Shown: piece by piece, positions 25,204 through 34,479 of the stretch
Position numbering within the stretch: the first letter of the stretch is position 1
How the letters are laid out: each line of letters opens with the position of its first letter
NCBI GenBank assembly: GCA_905214875.1
Contig: CAJMNR010000015.1
Location: 1 to 64,000 of the forward strand
DNA: 64,000 bases
Source: an uncultured bacterium
GTDB taxonomy: Bacteria; Bacillota; Clostridia; Lachnospirales; Lachnospiraceae
Direction: 5' to 3'
Position numbers and translations under genes: made by a program
The notes under the pieces: generated by a model
Told to the model about the DNA's origin: nothing
What the model saw: the letters and a program-made list of their open reading frames with translations, nothing else
Databases searched by the model: none

Positions 25204-26596
25204 AAGAAATCTAAACTTAAAGGTATTCTTATGTATCTTTCTTTTGCTAAGTGTAACATCGGCAATTACTTATGGAACGGTTTTGGTGTCGCTTCCAGAT
25301 AGTTATAAGACGTCCATGGAAGAAGAAATCCAACGGGATGTGGATACGATTAAGTCGAGAATTGATGGTAAATCGTTTGAGAAAGCAAAGAGTGTGCTAC
25401 TTCAATATGCCAATAAGAACGGGTACAACATTGTTCTTGTAAATGGATATGGTCAATACTTGTATTTTAGCTTTCAAGAAAATACGACACAGAGCACGAC
25501 GATTGATCAGGAAAATCTATTAGTCAGCATCGTAAATCAAGGAAGTGCGGTAGTTTACACGAATGTCGAATTAACGGATGTCAGCACGACTTGCGTGCTT
25601 TATATCTATGGTTATGGAGAAAGCATTAAGAGTATCTCGGATATCTTATTTGGCTTTATACCGCTAATCATAACCATGATCTTATTCTTGTCCGTCAGCG
25701 GTGCCTTCTTTGCAGCAAGGGTGATTACGAGGCCAATCAAGAAGCTTTCCGTTATGTCGGCAAGAATGGCGTCGATGGAGAGCAATGTCAGCTGTAACTT
25801 AAATCGTAGCGATGAGCTTGGCGTTCTTGGTAATAATATGGATTACATGTACGGAAGACTGATGTATACGTTATATGAATTGTCAACAAGAAGTGAACAG
25901 TTGCAGAGGGAAATGAATAAAGAGAAGCTTGCAGAGCAAAAGAGAAAAGACTTCTTTGCGGCAGTTTCTCATGAGCTAAAGACTCCGATTACCGTGTTAA
26001 AAGGCGAGATTGAAGGCATGATTCATGGGTTTGGTGAGTATAAGGACCGTGATTATTATCTATCTCATACGCTTGAGATTACAAATGAGATTGAAAAGCT
26101 CGTAAAAGAGATTCTAACCATCAGCAGAATGAGTTCTGATTCTAACCACTGCCAATTTACAAGGGTGAATGTGACAGACCTTGTTTATGAAGTCTATGAG
26201 AACTATATCACGTTAGCAAATAATAAAGAAATCGATATCATTTGTGATATTGAAGAAGATTATTATAAGACGGTGGATGAAGCAAGCTTTAAGAAGGTCA
26301 TCTCTAATCTGATTGGAAATGCAGTAAAGTATTCACCAGAACATGCTATGGTCAATATTGAAATGACTTGCGAAAAATTAACGGTGGAGAACACGGGCGT
26401 CCATATTAGTGAAGAAGATTTGGCCAATGTATATGAGCCGTTTTACCGTGTGGATCAGTCCAGAAACCGTTCTACTGGAGGAACAGGACTTGGATTATAT
26501 ATTGTTAAGACGATTTTGGACCTTCATGGCTTCCGCTATGAGATGACTAATTCCAAACAGGGAATCTTGTTTACGATTTACTTTCCAGTAGAATAA
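25187..26596 (+). CDS. Sensor histidine kinase
   Basis: This is a 469-residue membrane kinase, partner of the preceding regulator. It has a first transmembrane segment (~10-30), an extracytoplasmic sensor region to ~160, a second segment (~165-185), a HAMP linker, an H-box FFAAVSHELKTPI with the phospho-His, an N-box (KKVISNLIGNAVKY) and G-boxes GGTGLGLYIV. The start is taken as TTG at 25187, after GGGGTGGGG; the longer reading from 25148 would run deep inside the regulator gene. The signal is unknown. Confidence 0.9.
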   Translation: MIEKVKRNLNLKVFLCIFLLLSVTSAITYGTVLVSLPDSYKTSMEEEIQRDVDTIKSRIDGKSFEKAKSVLLQYANKNGYNIVLVNGYGQYLYFSFQENTTQSTTIDQENLLVSIVNQGSAVVYTNVELTDVSTTCVLYIYGYGESIKSISDILFGFIPLIITMILFLSVSGAFFAARVITRPIKKLSVMSARMASMESNVSCNLNRSDELGVLGNNMDYMYGRLMYTLYELSTRSEQLQREMNKEKLAEQKRKDFFAAVSHELKTPITVLKGEIEGMIHGFGEYKDRDYYLSHTLEITNEIEKLVKEILTISRMSSDSNHCQFTRVNVTDLVYEVYENYITLANNKEIDIICDIEEDYYKTVDEASFKKVISNLIGNAVKYSPEHAMVNIEMTCEKLTVENTGVHISEEDLANVYEPFYRVDQSRNRSTGGTGLGLYIVKTILDLHGFRYEMTNSKQGILFTIYFPVE

Positions 26597-26667
26597 ATCG
26601 CTACGCTTGTTAATAGAATTTAGGTAAGAAAAACTTTATGGCAGCAGAGTGAGCAATGGAGTAAGTC

Positions 26668-27942
26668 GTGAAAAACGAGAAAAAAGAAAGAGATTTTAAA
26701 ATAATCATATTACTTGCAATAATTGCAATTTGTCTTTTGGGCTATTATGAATATTATGTACTTTGTGTAAAGCTAGACGCAGTACGTGTAAAAGCAGATA
26801 ATCCGTCGGTTTCCTATAATCGAAATGTGGATTTGGAAGGGGACCGTGTAGAGAAGGCGGAGGATAAGCCTGATTTCAAGCTTACTGCAAAGGCAGCACT
26901 ACTTTTAGATGGTTCAAGTAATCATGTACTATATGAGAAGAATGGAAAAGAGCGCCTTCCGATGGCAAGTACGACAAAAATCATGACTTGTATCATAGCA
27001 CTTGAGTATGGAAAATTAGATGATGAAGTGGTGTTTTCCAAGTATGCGGCATCGCAGCCGGATGTACAGCTAAATGCAACGGCTGGTCAGAAGTTTACTC
27101 TTTATGATCTGTTACACAGTCTGATGTTAGAGTCGCATAATGATACCGCAGTTGCAATTGCAGAACATATCGGCGGCAGCGTGGAAGGGTTTGCAAAGCT
27201 TATGAACAAGAAGGCAGAGGAACTTGGGCTTAAGGATACAAATTTTGTAACGCCAAATGGACTTGATGCCAAGGACCATTACACGACAGCCTATGAACTA
27301 GCCTTGATTGCCAGCTATGCCATTAAAAATGAAAGATTCCTTGAGATCATAAACAGTCCAAACTGGACATTGAAGGAACTGACGAAGAACACCACGTATA
27401 GTGTAGTCAATAAAAATAGATTCCTGTCTTTGATGGATGGTGCAATTGGCCTAAAGACCGGATTTACCAATAATGCCGGATATTGTTTTGTTGGTGGATT
27501 AAAACGGGATGGAAAGACGTTGATCAGCGTTGTCCTAGGTGCTGGCTGGCCTCCACATAAGACGTATAAGTGGAAAGATACGCAGCTATTAATGAATTAT
27601 GGACTTGATCACTTCGGTTATCGCAATGTATCGGAAGGATTACAGAAAATTAAGGACATTCCGGTCTTAAAGGGGAAAGATACAAAGATCTCAGTTGCAT
27701 ATAATGCAGATGAGAAACAGGTCCTTTTAAGAAATAGCGATGCCATCAGTATTGTTTATGATATTCCAGAAACACTGACTGCTCCTATTAACAAAGGAGA
27801 GCAGATTGGCTCCATCACCTATTATATTAATGGGGAAAAGTATGAAGAGATTAAAGTGACTTCAAAGACAACCGTGCAAAAGATTGATTTTGCATTCTGT
27901 CTAGATCGAATCATCAATTTGTTTGTAAATTGTTCGGTGTAA
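26668..27942 (+). CDS. D-alanyl-D-alanine carboxypeptidase, DacF-like (second copy)
   Basis: This is a 424-residue membrane-anchored penicillin-binding protein with an N-terminal hydrophobic segment (residues 11-33). It has the active-site tetrad STTK (Ser101, Lys104), SHN as the second motif and GLKTGFT as the third, plus a C-terminal beta domain and a final hydrophobic helix as membrane anchor. GTG at 26668 follows GGAGTAAGTC. It is distinct from the copy at 11712 and follows a two-component system that might control it. A strong terminator at 27965 closes the unit. Confidence 0.88.
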   Translation: MKNEKKERDFKIIILLAIIAICLLGYYEYYVLCVKLDAVRVKADNPSVSYNRNVDLEGDRVEKAEDKPDFKLTAKAALLLDGSSNHVLYEKNGKERLPMASTTKIMTCIIALEYGKLDDEVVFSKYAASQPDVQLNATAGQKFTLYDLLHSLMLESHNDTAVAIAEHIGGSVEGFAKLMNKKAEELGLKDTNFVTPNGLDAKDHYTTAYELALIASYAIKNERFLEIINSPNWTLKELTKNTTYSVVNKNRFLSLMDGAIGLKTGFTNNAGYCFVGGLKRDGKTLISVVLGAGWPPHKTYKWKDTQLLMNYGLDHFGYRNVSEGLQKIKDIPVLKGKDTKISVAYNADEKQVLLRNSDAISIVYDIPETLTAPINKGEQIGSITYYINGEKYEEIKVTSKTTVQKIDFAFCLDRIINLFVNCSV

Positions 27943-27964
27943 AAAAGATTTTGCTTGACTAAGG

Positions 27965-27999
27965 GAAAGAGGCTGTCGCCTGACAGCCTCTTTCGTTTT
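27965..27999 (+). terminator. Strong rho-independent terminator
   Basis: GAAAGAGGCTGTC (27965-27977) pairs perfectly with 27982-27994 around a 4-base loop, followed by a T run. Confidence 0.92.
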
Positions 28000-28105
28000 T
28001 ATCATTATTTATACAATTGATACTTATTTTTAAACGTTTCGACGATGCTTTGGGATAAAATAACAAAAAAAGTTGTAGATTTCGATAAAAAGTATTAAAT
28101 AATCA

Positions 28106-28134
28106 TTGCCATAAATGGTAAAAAGAGTTAAAAT
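28106..28134 (+). promoter_or_regulatory. Promoter of the decarboxylase operon
   Basis: TTGCCA (28106-28111) and TAAAAT (28129-28134) are 17 bases apart, 60 bases before the first gene. Each hexamer has one mismatch to consensus. Confidence 0.6.
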
Positions 28135-28193
28135 AAAATCGGCAGAAAATTGATTTTACTTTTTAAAATTAATATATTTATGGAGGGCAAAAT

Positions 28194-29591
28194 ATGAGCA
28201 GTACAGACACAAGTATGGCAAGAGAGCGAATCCTCTCCTTGTTAGATGCGAACAGTTTTGTTGAAGTTGGTGCAATGGTTACAAAACGAAGCACAGACTT
28301 TAATTTACTTGAAAAAGAAGTACCTGCTGATGGTGTCATCACTGGCTATGGTTTAATTGATAACAAACCAGTGTATGTCTATAGTCAAGACTCATCTTCA
28401 CTGAATGGTACAATTGGCGAAATGCATGCAAAGAAGATTGCTGGCATTTACAGTCTTGCACTAAAGGTTGGAGCTCCTGTCGTTGGGTTGATTGATTGTG
28501 CAGGAATTAGACTTCAGGAAGCAACCGATGCATTAGCCGGTTTTGGAGATCTTTATTTGAAACAAACATTAGCTTCAGGGGTAATTCCTCAGATCACAGC
28601 CGTTTTTGGCAATTGTGGTGGTGGAGTTGCAGTATCTAGCGCATTGAGTGATTTTACAATTATGGAAGAAAAGAATGCAAAACTATTTGTGAATTCACCA
28701 AATGCAATCGAGAATAATTACATAGCAAAATGCGATACATCAAGTGCAAAATTCCAGGCAGAAGCCGGTGTTGTAGATGTAGTAGGCGCAGACGAGCAAG
28801 AAGTATTAGAAAAAGTAAGAGAATTAGTAAGTGTATTACCTTCTAATAACGAAGATGAAACATTTATCGAAACAAACGATGATTTAAATCGTATTGTATC
28901 AGGTTCTCTAGATCCTTTAGAAATGTTAAAGGAAGTTTCCGATCAAAATCAATTTGTTGAAATTAAGAAAGCTTATGCAACAGATATGGTTGTTGGATTT
29001 ATCAAATTAAATGGAATGACAGTTGGTGCTGTTGCAAATAAGGAAGATTCCTTATCTACAGACGGATGCAAGAAAGCAGCAAGTTTCGTAAACTTCTGTG
29101 ATGCATTTAATATCCCTGTTGTGACATTTACAAACGTAGCCGGATATAAGGCAACGAAAGAAGAAGAAAAGACAATTGCATCTGCAGCTGCAAGCTTAAC
29201 GTATGCATTTGCGAATGCAACCGTTCCTAAAGTTAACGTAATTACAGGAAAAGCTTATGGCAGTACATATATAACGATGAACTCAAAACATATCGGTGCA
29301 GATTTAGTATTTGCATATCCAGACGCGAAAATCGGCATGATGGATGCAAACAATGCAGCACAGATCATGTATGCGGAAGAACTCGAAGCAGCTGCTGACA
29401 AGAAAGCATTCCTTTCTGAAAAGGCAAAAGAATATGAAACAGTGCAGTCAAGTCCAGTATCTGCTGCAAAACGTGGTTATGTCGACAGTATCATCGAGCC
29501 TCAATCCACTAGAAAGCAACTGGTTTATGCATTTGAAATGTTATTTACAAAAAGAGAGAACCGTCCAAGCAAAAAGCATGGCACAATGTAG
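28194..29591 (+). CDS. mmdA: Acyl-CoA carboxyltransferase (methylmalonyl-CoA decarboxylase alpha / PccB type)
   Basis: This enzyme moves CO2 between an acyl-CoA such as methylmalonyl-CoA and biotin on the carrier protein encoded downstream. The 465 residues show two crotonase-like halves with DCAGIRLQEATDALAGFGDL, FGNCGGGVAVSSALSDF, and in the second half TFTNVAGYKA and KAYGSTYITM. The family is usually about 510 residues; the N-terminal ~40 residues are missing. TGGAGG precedes the ATG. The first gene of a five-gene operon containing the membrane pump, it probably drives Na+ export. Glutaconyl-CoA or malonyl-CoA use is also possible. Confidence 0.85.
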   Translation: MSSTDTSMARERILSLLDANSFVEVGAMVTKRSTDFNLLEKEVPADGVITGYGLIDNKPVYVYSQDSSSLNGTIGEMHAKKIAGIYSLALKVGAPVVGLIDCAGIRLQEATDALAGFGDLYLKQTLASGVIPQITAVFGNCGGGVAVSSALSDFTIMEEKNAKLFVNSPNAIENNYIAKCDTSSAKFQAEAGVVDVVGADEQEVLEKVRELVSVLPSNNEDETFIETNDDLNRIVSGSLDPLEMLKEVSDQNQFVEIKKAYATDMVVGFIKLNGMTVGAVANKEDSLSTDGCKKAASFVNFCDAFNIPVVTFTNVAGYKATKEEEKTIASAAASLTYAFANATVPKVNVITGKAYGSTYITMNSKHIGADLVFAYPDAKIGMMDANNAAQIMYAEELEAAADKKAFLSEKAKEYETVQSSPVSAAKRGYVDSIIEPQSTRKQLVYAFEMLFTKRENRPSKKHGTM

Positions 29592-29608
29592 ATGAGGTGA
29601 TGCTGATT

Positions 29609-30370
29609 ATGAAAAAATTATATTTCGTATTATGTATGGCATTTTGCATGGTAGCATTATCTGCATGTGGAAAGAGCAATACGTCTTCTACGGATAAGTT
29701 TGACGAGAGTACGTTAAAGACAACGTATGAACAAACCGTAAGCGGACTTGCTGGCCAGGACTTATCGTCGATTACAGACGAAGATACATATGAAAATTAC
29801 GCATCCCAGAACTCCGATGAACTTGCACAGTCCATCTTAGGACTTTACAACACGACAAAAGATTTAGGAAGTTATGAATCGATGAGTGATGTAAGCGTAT
29901 CCTACGCAGATGGAAAAGCAACGGTAGAAGGTAGAGCAAAATTTGAAAAAGATACAGTAATCGTTCGTATGATATTTAAGTCAAATGAAAGTATCGAATC
30001 TTTCTCCACTGATCTATATCGTACATTAGGTCAGAAGATGGTAAATGCTTTACTTAATACGATTATGGGTATGGGAACTGTATTTATTGTATTAATCTTT
30101 ATTTCCTTAATTATCAGTTTACTGAAATATGTTCCAAAGTTAGTGAACAGACAATCAGTAAAAAAAGATTCACAATTAGAATCTACTGTTAGTTCAACAC
30201 CTGTTCAAGCTCCTGAAGTGATGGAAGAAGAACAAGAGCTTGTAGATGATGGAGAACTTGTTGCAGTCATCACTGCCGCTATTATGGCAAGCCTTGGTGA
30301 CGAAGCACCAGAAGATGGCTTAGTTGTTCGTTCAATTCGTAAAGTGAATCATAAATGGAAAAATGCATAG
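29609..30370 (+). CDS. OadG-like subunit with lipoprotein signal and extracytoplasmic domain
   Basis: The 253-residue protein starts with a lipoprotein signal peptide ending LSAC (Cys ~22). Residues ~30-135 form a soluble domain like DUF3887, and only then comes the OadG-type hydrophobic helix (NTIMGMGTVFIVLIFISLII) and a cytoplasmic tail with ELVAVITAAIMASLG. OadG subunits normally are ~80-120 residues and assemble the decarboxylase complex. ATG at 29609 is chosen since GAGGTG at 29593-29598 is correctly spaced. The domain outside the membrane is an unusual addition. Confidence 0.78.
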   Translation: MKKLYFVLCMAFCMVALSACGKSNTSSTDKFDESTLKTTYEQTVSGLAGQDLSSITDEDTYENYASQNSDELAQSILGLYNTTKDLGSYESMSDVSVSYADGKATVEGRAKFEKDTVIVRMIFKSNESIESFSTDLYRTLGQKMVNALLNTIMGMGTVFIVLIFISLIISLLKYVPKLVNRQSVKKDSQLESTVSSTPVQAPEVMEEEQELVDDGELVAVITAAIMASLGDEAPEDGLVVRSIRKVNHKWKNA

Positions 30371-30384
30371 GGAGGATATTACTC

Positions 30385-30750
30385 ATGAAAAATTATACAA
30401 TCACAGTAAATGGTAATGTTTACAACGTAACAGTGGAAGAAGGAACTACAGAAGGCGTTCAAGCAGTTTCTCAGGCTCCAATCACAAGTGCTCCAAAGAA
30501 GGCTCCAGCCAAAAAGGCAGCACCTGCTGGAGAAGGTAATGTGAAAGTAACTGCTCCAATGCCAGGTAAGATCCTTAATGTAAAAGCAGCAGAAGGAAAA
30601 GCTGTGAAAAAAGGTGAAGTAATCTTAATTCTTGAAGCTATGAAGATGGAAAATGAAGTTGTTGCACCAGAAGATGGAACAATTGCAAGCATTAACGTTG
30701 CATCAGGAGATTCTGTAGAAGCAGGAGATGTATTAGCTACTTTAAACTAA
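30385..30750 (+). CDS. Biotin carboxyl carrier protein of the decarboxylase complex
   Basis: This is a 121-residue swinging-arm protein. A short N-terminal strand region (residues 1-20) leads to an Ala/Pro/Lys linker (~31-50) and the biotinyl domain, with the biotinylation site EAMKME (Lys87) and ending SGDSVEAGDVLATL. ATG at 30385 follows GGGAGGATATTA. It is the only biotin carrier in the operon, so it must serve both carboxyltransferases (28194 and 31916). Confidence 0.93.
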   Translation: MKNYTITVNGNVYNVTVEEGTTEGVQAVSQAPITSAPKKAPAKKAAPAGEGNVKVTAPMPGKILNVKAAEGKAVKKGEVILILEAMKMENEVVAPEDGTIASINVASGDSVEAGDVLATLN

Positions 30751-30772
30751 TAACTTAAGGAGGATGAACTAA

Positions 30773-31897
30773 ATGGATTACGTAGTATCAACGCTAAGTA
30801 ATTTAGTAAAGCAGACATGTTTTGCAAATTTAACATGGGGAAATCTTTTAATGATTTTCGTTGCGCTTTTCTTCTTATACTTAGCAGTTAAAAAAGAATA
30901 TGAGCCACTCCTTTTAGTACCAATTTCATTTGGTATGTTATTAGTTAACATGTACCCACCGATTATGGAAGAGGGAGGATTGCTTCATTACTTCTATTTA
31001 TTAGATGAATGGAGTATCTTACCATCCTTAATCTTCATGGGTGTCGGAGCAATGACAGACTTTGGTCCATTAATTGCAAACCCAAGAAGTTTCCTATTAG
31101 GAGCAGCAGCCCAGTTTGGTATTTTCGGTGCATACTTTTTAGCAATCCTTATGGGATTTGGTGACAAAGCAGCAGCGGCAATTTCTATTATCGGTGGAGC
31201 TGACGGTCCTACCTCAATATTCCTTGCAGGTAAACTTGGTCAGACTGAATACTTGGGACCTATTGCAGTAGCTGCATATTCCTATATGTCTTTAGTACCA
31301 ATCATTCAACCACCAATTATGAAGTTATTTACAACAAAAGAAGAACGTGAAATCAAGATGGAACAATTACGTCCAGTATCTAAGTTAGAGAAAATTCTTT
31401 TCCCTATTATCGTTACAGTCGTAGTTGTATCAATCTTACCTTCCACAGCACCATTAGTTGGTATGTTAATGCTTGGTAACTTATTTAAAGAATCTGGTGT
31501 TGTAAAACAATTAACACATACAGCATCTAACGCATTAATGTATATTGTAGTTATCTTACTTGGTACATCCGTAGGTGCTACTACAAGTGCAGAAGCATTC
31601 TTAAAGCTTACAACGTTAAAAATCGTTGCATTAGGCCTTGTTGCATTCGCTGTAGGTACAGCAGCTGGTGTGTTATTCGGTAAGATCATGTGTAAAGCTA
31701 CACATGGAAAGGTTAACCCATTAATCGGTTCTGCAGGTGTAAGTGCAGTGCCTATGGCAGCCAGAGTATCACAGAAGGTTGGCGCAGAAGCAGATCCAAC
31801 AAACTTCTTATTGATGCATGCGATGGGACCAAACGTTGCCGGTGTAATTGGTACAGCAGTAGCAGCCGGTGTATTTATGGCAATCTTTAACGTATAA
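30773..31897 (+). CDS. oadB: Na+-translocating decarboxylase beta subunit
   Basis: This is a 374-residue integral membrane protein with about nine to ten segments that decarboxylates carboxybiotin and exports Na+. The hallmark IIGGADGPTSIF with the essential Asp is present, as is the conserved end VGAEADPTNFLLMHAMGPNVAGVIG. AAGGAGGATG precedes the ATG by the normal spacing. It follows the carrier gene closely and precedes oadA. It fits OadB, MmdB and GcdB equally; the operon content decides. Confidence 0.93.
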   Translation: MDYVVSTLSNLVKQTCFANLTWGNLLMIFVALFFLYLAVKKEYEPLLLVPISFGMLLVNMYPPIMEEGGLLHYFYLLDEWSILPSLIFMGVGAMTDFGPLIANPRSFLLGAAAQFGIFGAYFLAILMGFGDKAAAAISIIGGADGPTSIFLAGKLGQTEYLGPIAVAAYSYMSLVPIIQPPIMKLFTTKEEREIKMEQLRPVSKLEKILFPIIVTVVVVSILPSTAPLVGMLMLGNLFKESGVVKQLTHTASNALMYIVVILLGTSVGATTSAEAFLKLTTLKIVALGLVAFAVGTAAGVLFGKIMCKATHGKVNPLIGSAGVSAVPMAARVSQKVGAEADPTNFLLMHAMGPNVAGVIGTAVAAGVFMAIFNV

Positions 31898-31915
31898 TAT
31901 TAGGAGGGTAAAACA

Positions 31916-33328
31916 ATGGCAGAGCAAGCAAAAAAACCGATTAAGATTACAGAAACAGTCTTACGTGATGCTCATCAGTCTTTAATTGCCACTCGTATGA
32001 CAACGGAACAAATGCTTCCAATCATCGATAAAATGGATAAAGTAGGCTATCACGCAGTAGAATGTTGGGGCGGTGCAACATTCGATGCTTCCCTTCGTTT
32101 CTTAAAAGAAGATCCTTGGGAAAGACTTAGAAAGTTAAGAGCAGGATTTAAAAATACAAAGCTTCAGATGTTATTCAGAGGTCAGAATATCTTAGGATAT
32201 AATCATTATGCAGATGATGTTGTTGAATATTTCGTTCAGAAATCTCTTGCAAATGGTATCGATATCATTCGTATCTTTGACTGTTTGAATGATGTTCGTA
32301 ACCTTGAAACAGCTGTAAATGCAGCAAACAAGGAAAATGGACATGCCCAAGTAGCATTAAGCTACACATTAGGGGATGCTTATACAATGGATTACTGGAG
32401 AGATATGGCCAAAAGAATTGAAAGCATGGGTGCAAAATCTTTATGTATCAAAGATATGGCTGGTCTTCTTACTCCATATAAAGCAACGGAACTTGTTACG
32501 ACTTTAAAAGAAGCGGTTAACATTCCAATTAACTTACATACTCATTATACTTCCGGTGTTGCTTCCATGACTTACATGAAAGCAGTAGAAGCAGGCTGTG
32601 ATATCATCGATACAGCAATGAGCCCATTTGCAATGGGAACAAGCCAGCCAGCAACCGAAGTTATGGTTGAAACATTCCGTGGTACAAAATACGACTGCGG
32701 CTATGATCAAAACTTATTATCTGAAATTGCAGAATACTTCCGTCCAATTCGTGAAGAGTGCTTAGAAAGCGGCTTAATGAATACGAAGGTTCTTGGTGTT
32801 AATATCAAGACATTAATGTACCAAGTACCTGGAGGTATGTTAAGTAACCTTGTATCTCAATTAAAAGATATGCATGCAGAAGACAAGTTTGAGGAAGTAT
32901 TAGAAGAAGTACCTAGAGTTCGTAAAGACTTTGGTGAACCACCACTAGTTACTCCATCTTCTCAAATCGTTGGTACTCAGGCAGTTCTTAACGTCGTTAC
33001 AGGCGAAAGATACAAGATGGTTACGAAAGAGTCTAAAAAGTTATTATCTGGTGAATTTGGTCAGACTGTTAAGCCATTTAATAAGGAAGTCCAAAAGAAA
33101 TGCATTGGTGATACGAAACCAATCACTTGTCGTCCAGCAGACTTAATCAAACCACAGTTAAAAGACATTGAAGAAGAGATGAAACAATGGAAACAACAGG
33201 ACGAAGACGTATTGTCTTACGCTTTATTCCCTCAAGTTGCAACAGAATTCTTCAAATACAGACAAGCTCAACAGACAAAGGTTGATCAAAGTATTGCGGA
33301 TACTGAAAACAAGGCGTATCCAGTATAA
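31916..33328 (+). CDS. oadA: Oxaloacetate decarboxylase alpha subunit / 5S-type carboxyltransferase, no biotin domain
   Basis: This TIM-barrel carboxyltransferase exchanges CO2 between oxaloacetate/pyruvate and biotin. The 470 residues have TVLRDAHQSLIATRM (metal Asp18), IRIFDCLNDVRN, CIKDMAGLLTP with the catalytic Lys, INLHTHYTSG, and the conserved carboxylase region PGGMLSNLVSQL. It lacks the biotin-lipoyl domain of full OadA, which is supplied by the separate carrier gene. Having both this and the acyl-CoA carboxyltransferase in one operon points to a transcarboxylase or dual-substrate pump. AGGAGG precedes the ATG and a terminator follows. Confidence 0.9.
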   Translation: MAEQAKKPIKITETVLRDAHQSLIATRMTTEQMLPIIDKMDKVGYHAVECWGGATFDASLRFLKEDPWERLRKLRAGFKNTKLQMLFRGQNILGYNHYADDVVEYFVQKSLANGIDIIRIFDCLNDVRNLETAVNAANKENGHAQVALSYTLGDAYTMDYWRDMAKRIESMGAKSLCIKDMAGLLTPYKATELVTTLKEAVNIPINLHTHYTSGVASMTYMKAVEAGCDIIDTAMSPFAMGTSQPATEVMVETFRGTKYDCGYDQNLLSEIAEYFRPIREECLESGLMNTKVLGVNIKTLMYQVPGGMLSNLVSQLKDMHAEDKFEEVLEEVPRVRKDFGEPPLVTPSSQIVGTQAVLNVVTGERYKMVTKESKKLLSGEFGQTVKPFNKEVQKKCIGDTKPITCRPADLIKPQLKDIEEEMKQWKQQDEDVLSYALFPQVATEFFKYRQAQQTKVDQSIADTENKAYPV

Positions 33329-33349
33329 GAATGAAATAAGTTAGTATAT

Positions 33350-33388
33350 AAGAAGGAAGGGATTCTTCACGGAATTCCTTCTTTTTTA
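33350..33388 (+). terminator. Terminator of the decarboxylase operon
   Basis: AGAAGGAA (33351-33358) pairs with TTCCTTCT (33375-33382); the loop region contains a smaller inner pairing and a T6 run follows. Confidence 0.8.
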
Positions 33389-33415
33389 AGTTTTATGAGA
33401 AGATAGGAGAATACT

Positions 33416-33904
33416 ATGGAACAATTTGCAAAGCCAGCAGCTGCTGCAATTATAAGAAAAGAAATAAACGGAGAGGAATACCTGCTGATTCAGGAACGCG
33501 AAAAGGAGGAGGGCGGCAGCGATAATGGCTTGCTAGAAATCCCAGCAGGAAAAATTCGAGAATATGAGAATGTCTTTGATGCACTGCGCAGGGAGGTATT
33601 TGAAGAGACAGGGTTAGTAATTACAAAGATTGAAGGAGAAGAAGAGAGTGTGTGTACTACGATAAATGGGAATACGATTGTTAGTTTTCAACCATACTGT
33701 ATGACACAGAATCTGTCAGGGGCATATTCCTTGCTCGTTCATACTTTTTTGTGCAGAGCAGAGGGAGAACTGTTAAAAGAAACCAATGAAACAAAGAATA
33801 TAAGATGGGAAAAAGCAGAAGATGTGAGAAAGCTGCTGATCAGTGAGCCAGAATCTATATTTCTACTCCATATAAATGCATTGAAGCAATATCTCGGAAT
33901 ATGA
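33416..33904 (+). CDS. Nudix hydrolase, ADP-ribose pyrophosphatase-like
   Basis: This is a 162-residue cytoplasmic hydrolase of nucleoside diphosphate-X compounds. The Nudix box is complete: Gly-x5-Glu-x7-REVFEETGL (residues ~45-67), preceded by LEIPAGKI as in ADP-ribose pyrophosphatases. ATAGGAGA precedes the ATG. It follows the decarboxylase terminator and is probably monocistronic. The true substrate is unknown. Confidence 0.85.
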   Translation: MEQFAKPAAAAIIRKEINGEEYLLIQEREKEEGGSDNGLLEIPAGKIREYENVFDALRREVFEETGLVITKIEGEEESVCTTINGNTIVSFQPYCMTQNLSGAYSLLVHTFLCRAEGELLKETNETKNIRWEKAEDVRKLLISEPESIFLLHINALKQYLGI

Positions 33905-34008
33905 CACTAAAAAAGTACAAATTAGTTTCATATTTGACAAATTATATTGACGATTACAAAGTTTCGTGTTCTACTATACAGTAGATTGTTATGAGAGGGG
34001 AATTAGAG

Positions 34009-34479
34009 TTGAATCAAGTGCGATATAAGAAATTAGTCACACTTTCTGTTATTATGTTGCGTGCGGCAATGATTCTTGCGGCAATTGTCATACCGGTTGT
34101 ACTAACTGTGGATAAGTCCATATTGAATCTATATTTAGGCAAACCGATATATGAGCCTCATGCATATTACATATTTCAGTTAGGATATAGTGAACTGATT
34201 TTAGGATATCTTCTTTGTCTATTTTTGAATTTCAAAGAAGAGGAAATCTTTTGCATGGAAAATACGAAGTATTTAAAGCGAATTGGAAAGTTGGTAATCC
34301 TTCGGGATTTTATCTATCTGCCAGTTGAGGCGGTGGCATGTCAATCCTTTACCATTAAGTTTAATGTGATGGCATGGGTAATCGGTTATATCATTATTTT
34401 ATTTTCCAGATTAATTGAGCATGGAATTAAGCAAGAGCAAAAACATGTTGTATGCTTGGAGAAGGAGGACACAAAATGA
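34009..34479 (+). CDS. DUF2975-like small membrane protein
   Basis: This is a 156-residue protein with four predicted membrane segments and the short loop EIFCMENTKYLKRIG typical of DUF2975 proteins. TTG at 34009 is chosen because AGAGGGG at 33992-33998 is well spaced; the ATG at 33991 has no site. The last 4 bases overlap the LRR gene (ATGA), so they are translationally coupled. A second, related-looking membrane protein follows the LRR gene. Function unknown. Confidence 0.6.
   Translation: MNQVRYKKLVTLSVIMLRAAMILAAIVIPVVLTVDKSILNLYLGKPIYEPHAYYIFQLGYSELILGYLLCLFLNFKEEEIFCMENTKYLKRIGKLVILRDFIYLPVEAVACQSFTIKFNVMAWVIGYIIILFSRLIEHGIKQEQKHVVCLEKEDTK

Noticed and set aside
33934..33990. Promoter before the DUF2975-like gene
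   Set aside because: TTGACA/TTGACG motifs and a TATACA are present but the spacing (22 or more bases) is wrong; only a weak alternative -10 fits.
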